Shown: positions 15,364-23,500 of the stretch, in pieces
How positions within the stretch are numbered: the first letter of the stretch is position 1
Layout: the number at the start of each line of letters is the position of its first letter
Assembly (NCBI GenBank): GCA_949743325.1
Contig: CATJTQ010000053.1
Location: 1-35,059, forward strand
Reading direction: 5' to 3'
Source of the DNA: an uncultured Lachnospiraceae bacterium
GTDB taxonomy: Bacteria > Bacillota > Clostridia > Lachnospirales > Lachnospiraceae
Length of the DNA: 35,059 nucleotides
The notes under the pieces: generated by a model
The model's input: the letters and a program-made list of their open reading frames with translations, nothing else
What the model was told of the DNA's origin: nothing
Database searches by the model: none
Translations under genes and position numbers: made by a program

Positions 15364-16145
15364 TAATCTTGCCACACTTTCCAGGGAGCTTGTCCACTCG
15401 CCCACATTGCTTCCAGCTGCTGCATTTCCCGTACCGTATCCATACACTGCCAAAAGCCCTCGTGCTTATAGGCCATAAGCTGGCCCATTTTTGCCACCGT
15501 TTCCAGCGGTGTTTTTTCTAAAACCGTATCATCTCCGGCAATACAATCCATAAACTCCGGCTGACAAACCATATAACCGATATTAATCATATTACCATCA
15601 CCCTGGGTTTTCTCTCGAAACTCCTTAATGCTGCCATCGTCGCCAATATCCAGCACACCAAAGCGCTGCCCAGCATTGTAGGCGGACATTGTAACCATTT
15701 TGCCATGCGCTTTGTGGAATTTGACAAGTTCTGTAATATTCAGATTAGAAACGCCATCGCCATATGTAAGCATAAACGGCTCATTGCCTATATAGTCCTT
15801 AGCTCGCTTTACCCGGCCACCGGTCATAGTATTAAGCCCGGTATCCACAACCGTCACTTTCCAGGGTTCAGAAGTGTTGCGGTGAACTATCATTTCATTT
15901 TTGCCATTCGTGAAATCGTAGGTTATATCTGAAGTGTGCAGGAAATAATCCGCAAAATACTCCTTGATAACGTGCTGCTTGTAGCCAGCTAATATAACAA
16001 ACTCATTAAAGCCGTGGCTGGCATAAAGCTTCATAATATGCCAGAGAATTGGCATTCCGCCCAGCTCCACCATTGGCTTGGGTTTAAACTGGCTCTCCTC
16101 GCTAATTCGCGTGCCAAAACCGCCGGCTAAGATTAAGACTTTCAT
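15363..16145 (-). CDS. rfbF: Glucose-1-phosphate cytidylyltransferase
   Basis: About 260 residues. It opens MKVLILAGGFGTRISEESQF, then KPKPMVELGGMPILWHIMK: the nucleotidyltransferase signature with the RfbF-specific ISEES stretch. Later come FMLTYGDGVSNLN (metal-binding Asp), RFGVLDI, INIGYMVCQPEFMD and EGFWQCMDTVREM, all typical of glucose-1-phosphate cytidylyltransferase. It makes CDP-glucose from CTP and glucose-1-phosphate, the first step of the CDP-deoxysugar branch, and hands it to the co-translated RfbG. ATG 16145 is chosen over a TTG/ATG-type start further upstream because GGAG lies about eight bases before it and the protein then starts at the family position. Confidence 0.92.
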   Translation of the reverse strand: MKVLILAGGFGTRISEESQFKPKPMVELGGMPILWHIMKLYASHGFNEFVILAGYKQHVIKEYFADYFLHTSDITYDFTNGKNEMIVHRNTSEPWKVTVVDTGLNTMTGGRVKRAKDYIGNEPFMLTYGDGVSNLNITELVKFHKAHGKMVTMSAYNAGQRFGVLDIGDDGSIKEFREKTQGDGNMINIGYMVCQPEFMDCIAGDDTVLEKTPLETVAKMGQLMAYKHEGFWQCMDTVREMQQLEAMWASGQAPWKVWQD

Positions 16146-16166
16146 AAGAACTACTCCAATCAATAC

Positions 16167-17384
16167 TTATTTGCTTACAAACAACATTTTCAAAACTGCA
16201 ACTATATAAATTACGGCCACAACTGCAAGCCCAACAATCGTTGCAATATTAGCTCCGTCATAAGCGACACTTGGAATTATTACCAAACACAATCCCACGC
16301 AAGCCACAAAACCAACCACCGCCCCAATGATTAAACTTTGCATAGAACGCATAATCGTCAGCAACATTCCCAGAAACCAGACCAAACCGGTTAAACAACT
16401 GGCAATAATTGTCGGATACAACAACCATACATAAGGGGCAATGCTTTCACCAAACATCAATACCAGAACTGACTTGCCCAACAGCCAGGCTCCTGCCAAC
16501 ACTACCAGCGTTACCAATATCAGTAGCATTATGACCTTACCTGACAAACGCAAAATGGCTTTATTATCTCGATTAGCATAATAATCTGTAATAATACCAT
16601 TCAATGGCGTAAAAACCAGGCCGACTGTTGCCTGCACAATCAGAGCAATCGATGCCACGCTGCCATAATAACCCAATACTTCCTCACCGTGATAACGCTC
16701 AATAAAGAAACGCGCTGTTGGAACAATAAGGTTAAGAAAGAAAACATATATAAGCAAAGGCAGGCAATCTTTAGTAAGCTGCAACAACTTTACCCTATTA
16801 AAACAAACATTAATTATAGTAAGTTTGCGTGTTAAACGAAAATCATAAAGCACAAATGCTACAAATGTTAGCAATGCCATACTAAACAATGCCAGCCAAA
16901 GGTTGCCACTAACTTTATATATCACGATAAATGCCAGCAAAAGAGCAATTCCGCGGTATATACAGGATTTACCAATAATATCGAAACGCCACTGTTTTTG
17001 CAGAATACCGTGAAATACGTCTGCCAACGCTTCAACCGTTTTGATTAACATAAAACATATTATGCTTAACGCAACTGCTGTTTTATAACTGTTACAAAGA
17101 GCAAATGCAATGCACAAAACAAATGCCACAGTGCAGGTTATACATCTATGTGCTATGTAATCTGCTTGTCCATATTTTTCCTCCAAGTCTGATACTTGGT
17201 AGTTGCGGACATTGAAGCTGGATAGTATAGCAAATATCCCGGTTATTGACATTGCCAAGGATAACACGCCAGCATCTGCATAGTTACCTGATATACGCAC
17301 CACTATTACACTAAGCAGCCACTGACAACCAAGATAAAAAATATTGCCAAAAGTATTCCAGAGAATGTTTGTTGTTAGTTGCAT
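16167..17384 (-). CDS. wzx: Wzx-type polysaccharide flippase (MOP superfamily)
   Basis: A very hydrophobic protein of about 405 residues with roughly 12 predicted membrane helices. The N-terminus MQLTTNILWNTFGNIFYLGC, followed by QWLLSVIVVRISG, is that of a polysaccharide transporter of the multidrug/oligosaccharidyl-lipid/polysaccharide exporter superfamily, the group that includes O-antigen flippases. RFFIERYHGEEVLGYYGSVA is the conserved mid-protein loop. It should flip an undecaprenyl-diphosphate-linked oligosaccharide across the inner membrane. An in-frame TTG at 17417 with AGGA upstream is an alternative start, adding 11 residues. It sits in an operon that also encodes an ABC exporter, which is unusual. 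Confidence 0.85.
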   Translation of the reverse strand: MQLTTNILWNTFGNIFYLGCQWLLSVIVVRISGNYADAGVLSLAMSITGIFAILSSFNVRNYQVSDLEEKYGQADYIAHRCITCTVAFVLCIAFALCNSYKTAVALSIICFMLIKTVEALADVFHGILQKQWRFDIIGKSCIYRGIALLLAFIVIYKVSGNLWLALFSMALLTFVAFVLYDFRLTRKLTIINVCFNRVKLLQLTKDCLPLLIYVFFLNLIVPTARFFIERYHGEEVLGYYGSVASIALIVQATVGLVFTPLNGIITDYYANRDNKAILRLSGKVIMLLILVTLVVLAGAWLLGKSVLVLMFGESIAPYVWLLYPTIIASCLTGLVWFLGMLLTIMRSMQSLIIGAVVGFVACVGLCLVIIPSVAYDGANIATIVGLAVVAVIYIVAVLKMLFVSK

Positions 17385-17433
17385 AAAATTTTCCACATAT
17401 TTATTTGCTTTTATCAATCACAATTATCCTATG

Positions 17434-19362
17434 CTAAAAATAAAATCTAAAACAAAGCATCATTAACGATAACAATGCACCACCAGAAATTAACAATCTA
17501 GCACATATTTCCCCACCCTTTAATCCTGAAATTTTAATACCATTTCCTTTTGATAACAAAATGAACAAAATTGGAAGCACAGGAATAAAATACCTATCCT
17601 GTAATCCCCAAATTCTATCACCTAATGGTGGCGCCATAAAATACCCTGCAAAAGTAAGTCCACCAAGCAAAATAATTAATATACTACCCAAAAGCCATCT
17701 ATCATATATATTTAGCTCAGGCTGTTTATCATACTGTACAATAATAATTATTCCTACTAAATAAATTAACCCTATACAACCAAATGCACCTATTATATAT
17801 TGATTTATATTATTTATAAAGGTTTGGATTACCAAATTTATTACTTCAAAAAAATGTTCCTTTAAATAAAGCATATTGGACGATGCTAATTTTTCTGGAA
17901 TAAAACTTTTTAAAATAACTTGCATCTGTAAATAACAGAATAAACTTATTATCATAAAAACAATCTGAACTATCCAAATTTTTTTTATTTTAGATTCATA
18001 ATTAAAAAATTTTATTTTACAGTCATTATTTTTGATATTATTTATCAATAATATCAAACCACAGCAGGCTAAATAAGGAATCTTAATATTTGCTATTAAA
18101 AAAGTTACTCCAGCTATCAGTACATAATCTTTCCAATTTAGACTATTTCTACATTTAACATCAAATATAATTGCAATATATAATAAAATCAATGCTAATA
18201 AGAAGCCATCTGTTGAACAAGATGATCTTGCACAAACAACAGAAGGAAGCATTCCAATAACGAATATCAATATCTTAAAACAAGGTATTTTGCGAATAGC
18301 CAAGCATATAATTAAACTATTTATAATAAGAGAACCTAATCTTGCACCATAAAAAAGAATTACTGGTCTATTAAAAAGAATTTTTGTCATCCAAATTCCT
18401 AATATTTGGGGTAAATATGCAAAAGGACTAATATTAGATGTACCGTGATAAATTGTAGTTACAGTTTCACCAGAGAATTTGTTCCAAAACAAATCCTTCC
18501 ATTTCTCAAAAAAAACTTTATCTACAGACTCAGCAGCATATGATTCAGAACTATTACTATTTATATATTTAATATCTACTAATTCTGATGGGAAATCGCT
18601 TTCGGGCAAATATCCTGACCCAACCCACCACTCATCCTTTTCACTATACTGTTCAGAAATTATATTACCTTTCACAATTTCATATTCACGCACAAAATGC
18701 CTAAATTCATCTGGAACTGTAAGCGGAGGATTTACTATCATAAATAGTCCACCTATAAATAATGATATACTTAAAAAAAATATATGAATTTTAATTCTAA
18801 GTACAGGAGAAATTAGGAAAATAATAATCAAACAAACATTAATAAATATTAAGACTTCTTTATATACAAGCGAATCAGCAAATTCAAAATATTGTACATT
18901 GTTCAATTCACCTTTTCTTCCTAATTCAACCTTTATTTGCTCAAGTAAATCTCCTTGAAAACACAAGCGATATTCTTTTCCCTTATCAAGATTTATGTTT
19001 TCTAATGATAATGAAATAACATCATCAATCTCACCAGAAAGAAATACTTCCTGACTAAATAAAAATATATTTTTATCATATATATTTGCTGTAATCATCC
19101 CTGCACTACCTGATTCATTTTTAATAGAAATATCGTATCGGATAAGTTTATCATCTACGGGATATAAAACAAATCCTACGTTATCCCCTCCCAGTATGGA
19201 TATATCATATATATTTTCATCTTTATGATATGACACGATATCAATATTATTAATTTTTAACCAAGCTGCATATGAACAAGAAACAGAAATAACCATAAGA
19301 AATAAACAACAAACAATGTATCTTATTGCATATTCATTTAAAATTTTCTCTATATACTTCAT
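17434..19362 (-). CDS. DUF2142 multi-pass membrane protein with extracytoplasmic N-terminal domain
   Basis: About 642 residues. A helix at roughly 13-33 is followed by a beta-rich soluble segment up to about residue 160 (DISIKNESGSAGMITANIYD, SLENINLDKGKEYRLCFQGD). After that come some ten to twelve membrane helices. The loop PLTVPDEFRHFVREYEI after the second helix is typical of DUF2142 and contains the acidic DE pair where GT-C glycosyltransferases carry their catalytic residues. LQDRYFIPVLPILFILLSKG near the end is the other conserved landmark. A role as lipid-linked-sugar glycosyltransferase or polymerase is inferred. No separate Wzy is recognisable in the cluster. ATG 19362 is preferred (AAAGAG upstream) over TTG 19380. 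The gene is markedly AT-rich. Confidence 0.75.
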   Translation of the reverse strand: MKYIEKILNEYAIRYIVCCLFLMVISVSCSYAAWLKINNIDIVSYHKDENIYDISILGGDNVGFVLYPVDDKLIRYDISIKNESGSAGMITANIYDKNIFLFSQEVFLSGEIDDVISLSLENINLDKGKEYRLCFQGDLLEQIKVELGRKGELNNVQYFEFADSLVYKEVLIFINVCLIIIFLISPVLRIKIHIFFLSISLFIGGLFMIVNPPLTVPDEFRHFVREYEIVKGNIISEQYSEKDEWWVGSGYLPESDFPSELVDIKYINSNSSESYAAESVDKVFFEKWKDLFWNKFSGETVTTIYHGTSNISPFAYLPQILGIWMTKILFNRPVILFYGARLGSLIINSLIICLAIRKIPCFKILIFVIGMLPSVVCARSSCSTDGFLLALILLYIAIIFDVKCRNSLNWKDYVLIAGVTFLIANIKIPYLACCGLILLINNIKNNDCKIKFFNYESKIKKIWIVQIVFMIISLFCYLQMQVILKSFIPEKLASSNMLYLKEHFFEVINLVIQTFINNINQYIIGAFGCIGLIYLVGIIIIVQYDKQPELNIYDRWLLGSILIILLGGLTFAGYFMAPPLGDRIWGLQDRYFIPVLPILFILLSKGNGIKISGLKGGEICARLLISGGALLSLMMLCFRFYF

Positions 19363-19389
19363 TATTATATTCTCTTTCAAATCATATTT

Positions 19390-20433
19390 TTACACATTGC
19401 AAAATCTAAAATCAGAAATATAACTTATAATTGGATCTGTTATCTTTTTTAGAATATAAGCAAACAATAATATAACTGATAAAATATATCCATATCCTAC
19501 TAAAGCATTAAAAAAAGTAAAATTATTATGTACAATAGCCGTTGTTGCATAAATTACAACGTGATGAACCAAAAAAATCTCATAAGAAATATTACACACA
19601 AATTTAACAAATCTATTAGCAAATTTTATTATAATTGGTGAAATTATTATTAGAATAAACAACAAACCAAGTGTTGCAAAAATTTCACCTATATCCGCTT
19701 GACCCATTTTCAAGGTTAAATATTTCCCTAAAGCAATAAATAAAACAGATATTGCAAAAACAATAACATCAGACATTAAGTTTCTTGACAACTTTCTTTT
19801 GGAAAGTAAATACAACAAATACGCGCCAATCGAAAAATTAGATAAGGCTGTTATCGGATTAAAACACACAGGAAGCTGTGGCACAGGATTCTTAAAACAT
19901 ATAATAACCCTCAAAACCAAAAATAAAAGAACAACAATTTCCGGCGCTTTGATAAATAATTTTCTCCACAAAGGAAAAATTAAATAAATAAAAATTATAA
20001 CGGCTAAAAACCACTCACCTATTAAACCAAAGTTAGGCACTCCAACAACACCTGAAAAACAATCTACACCAAAAGCCGAAAGCAACATATACTTAGGACT
20101 TAAACCATTTATCTCCCAAGGAAAATGAAAACTATTTACAAAATAATTTCTTGTAAATATAGCAATATATGCAATCCAAAAAGGAATATATAAACTAATA
20201 AATCTTTTTTTATAATATGACTTATAATCAAATTGATAATAATATCGATTTATTAAACCCGCCGCAGAAATTACAAAAAATAAACCAACGCCTTCTCTTC
20301 CCCAAAGCACCAGGGCATTGGCAAAAGGTGGCTCTGCAACGCACATATGAAATAACACAATTTGTATCGTTGCAATACAACGTATTACATCGATCTCTGG
20401 TATATTAGAATTTATTAAATTCCTTTTGTCCAC
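19390..20433 (-). CDS. Acyltransferase 3 family O-acyl (acetyl) transferase
   Basis: A 347-residue integral membrane protein with about ten helices. EIDVIRCIATIQIVLFHMCV near the N-terminus contains the conserved R-x(10)-H of acyltransferase family 3, with the catalytic His in LFH. GREGVGLFFVISAAGL and YKSYYKKRFISLYIPFWIAY are further family blocks; the last one is the usual R-x(4-5)-P motif after the second helix. NISYEIFLVHHVV is the C-terminal signature. Such proteins add O-acetyl groups to surface glycans. The start is GTG at 20433 behind GAGGCG. Confidence 0.85.
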   Translation of the reverse strand: MDKRNLINSNIPEIDVIRCIATIQIVLFHMCVAEPPFANALVLWGREGVGLFFVISAAGLINRYYYQFDYKSYYKKRFISLYIPFWIAYIAIFTRNYFVNSFHFPWEINGLSPKYMLLSAFGVDCFSGVVGVPNFGLIGEWFLAVIIFIYLIFPLWRKLFIKAPEIVVLLFLVLRVIICFKNPVPQLPVCFNPITALSNFSIGAYLLYLLSKRKLSRNLMSDVIVFAISVLFIALGKYLTLKMGQADIGEIFATLGLLFILIIISPIIIKFANRFVKFVCNISYEIFLVHHVVIYATTAIVHNNFTFFNALVGYGYILSVILLFAYILKKITDPIISYISDFRFCNV

Positions 20434-20574
20434 TTATCTTCGCCTCATCTTTTATTGCAATTGTTTGTATTTGTAGTAATTATCATTTGAACATCCAAAA
20501 AGATTACATATTTTGGATCATTTAAATACATATTTTACCCCATTACTAAATCTTGTAATATAAGAAACCTATTT
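20434..20574 (-). other. 141-bp gap inside the operon, possible internal promoter
   Basis: This is the largest non-coding gap within the operon; most others are under 35 bases. On the minus strand TTGGAT and TACAAA stand 17 bases apart, a possible weak promoter for the acyltransferase and downstream genes. ATTAC...GTAAT (about 20538-20558) is a small inverted pair. No terminator is visible. Confidence 0.25.
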
Positions 20575-23500
20575 TTAATTTAAACCAATTTCCAAAATAA
20601 ATTTCACCACTTCGTTACTACTATTTCTTATAAGATGTGTTTGCAAGGTTTCTTTCTGAGCACTTGCAGCTATGCAAGTCCTCAAATCTGCATTTTCAAT
20701 AAGACTGCCAAGTGTGCTTTCCCACTCCTGTCCATCCTTACACAAAAAACCATTAACCCCATTTTCAATAACCAAAGCTAACTCATCGTTATAACTTGCC
20801 ACAACAGGACAACCAGCCAATGCAGCCTCAACCCATTTATTCTCAGACTTACACAAATTAAAAATATTATTTTCCAAAGGAACCAAAAGAATATAAGCTT
20901 GTGCAATCTTTTCCGGCTTTGTTCGCCAATCAGTTTCAGATTTCAAAAATTCAATTTGATTTTTATATTTAATTAACAATTCTGGAAGATGAAAACAGCC
21001 ATATATTTTTAACTTGACATTAGTGTACTTTTTCAAAATATTAGCTAATGGTCGAGCTATTAATTCAAAATTAATATCCCTTATGCTAAAATCACTGAAA
21101 TAAGCTAAATTAATAGTATCACCTTTGTTGTAAGCATTTTTATTCCCAGCAGAAACCAAAAGCGTTTCCATTTCCAAATTCACAGAATTGCGACAAACAT
21201 AAACAGGCTTATCCACAAAACTCTGACGCAAATATTTCGCCAAGGATTCTGTAGAAGTAATCAATCCATCACAAAGTTGCATAATCTCGCGGTATTCCTC
21301 GGCAAGCGCCAAATATTGTTGTTTTTCCTCATACGATAACCCCGAACCATTAATAATATCAGTGTCAAAAGCGAAATCATCAATATCAAAAAACAACTTA
21401 ACACCAAGCTTTTTAGCTCGTTTACTTAAATATTGGGCGCCAATAACACTAGAACAACCATAAAATACAACAGCATTAATCCCTTGCAAATTCTTTTTAG
21501 CAGCTTTATCCAGTAAAAGTAAATCTGAATTGACACCACAAAACAGCAGTTTTTCCTGAAAACATTTAACACGATAATTTAAATTTTCATCATCGTTATC
21601 TGTAATAAACAAAACTTTTTTGCTGTTATTGTTTTCTTTGAAAATATGTTCTTCCGCATATTTCATAATTTTTTGCAAAGCTAAATCTGCCTTAATCTGC
21701 GGAATAACAATGCCTTTATCATATTCCTTAACTCTCTCTGCCGGTGCACCAATATCAAAACAAGCCACCGGCACCCCCATCAACATCGCCTCCTGTGATG
21801 TATAAGAGAACGTTTCTGGCCATATTGAAGGAATAAGCACAACATCAATATCATTTTCTAAAATTCTGGCAGGTAACGAAGCGCGTGAATATTTACCCGT
21901 TGTAACACAAAGATTTTTAGATATTTCGGGATGCGTATAACCGATAACCGTAATTTTTACATTAAGGTCATACTTTTTAATCAACTCAGCCATTTGAACT
22001 ACAACATCAACACCTTTAATTTCATCAATAGCCCCAATTACCGCAACATTCAAACTGTTAGTAAACTTCTTCTTACCAGAAAGCGATGACAAATAATCAA
22101 TAGAATGTGGACGTACGGTAATTTTTTCTTTTTTAATATTCGGATATGCCTTACTAAATATCTTCTGCGATGATTTACTAAATACACGTATTTCATTACA
22201 TTCACTAAAAAATTCCGACCAATTTTTGCGCCAAGCCACTATGCCACAGTTTCGTTCATATTGATGAATATCATTAAATCTTTTATTATTATCAAGGCAA
22301 TTTTGACAAACCATTTCATCTGGAATATTACAATATTTACCATCTGAATTTAACAAATTTATAGTGGGACAAACTGCAAAAAAATCATGCAGTAAGAACA
22401 GCAGATAAGCATTTTTACTATGTGCCAAATTTGCAATATTGGCAAGTGTGGTATATAAATCAGGATAACTCACTAATTCATTAAGCCAAATCTCAGCAAT
22501 TTGTTTAGGCAACATCTGGCATAATTCAGCAAAATCACCCTTAATATTTATCTTTTCATAATAATTACCATAATAATATTCAACCTTAAACACACCAGCT
22601 TGCGGCACGTATTCCACCTGTACAAATTCCTTACCGGCATTCAATTTCTTTAAACGTTCACGCTCCAGATACATACTGGCGCCACCGCCCCAACTATGAT
22701 TAAAAGCAACAACAGCTGGCACATTGCAAAATTTATTTAGCAGCTTTTTCTTAACTTCATTACGCAGCCAAGCACAAGGATCTAATTGGCAATATTCTGC
22801 AACTAAACGATTATAATCTGGATGCTTCCGCTCTAAAAGTCCCAAATGTTCTTTAATTAAAGCCTGCTTTTCCTCACTGGCAAAACTGCCGCCATGCTTA
22901 TGATAAACAAAAAGATTATCCACATGCACATTAACGAAACCAGCCTCCGCTGCTCGCCGGCACCAGTCATTTTCCTCGCCATATCCTTTACCAAATGTTT
23001 CAGCATCCAAATAGCCTATCTTATCAATAGCCTTTCGGCTCATACCCATACAAAAACCAACACCAGTTGGAATTATTGGATATTCCGGCGTGTATTCTTG
23101 GAAGGCATCATCAATTTCATTAACACTCATTCCCCAAAAAAGTTTGTTGTCCTCACAAAAATTTGGAAAACTACAAATAGTCCCACAGTTTGTAAATGGC
23201 GTAGTAGTAGCCACTCTTTTATCACTAAAAATCGGCGGCATTAAACGTTCCAGCCAGTTTGGCGGCAATTCAACATCTGTATTAACCAAAGCCACATTAT
23301 ATGTTGATTTACTTAAACCTAGATTTACTGTTTTGACAAAGCCAAGATTAACATCGTTTCTCAGCAGCAAAACATTATCTTTTTTTTTGGCATATTCCTG
23401 CAAAAAAGGCCAAACCCTGTCATCAGTGCTTTGATCATCAATAATAATCAATCGATATTGCAGATCAGTCTGTTCAATCGTACAGAACAACTGCTCTAAA

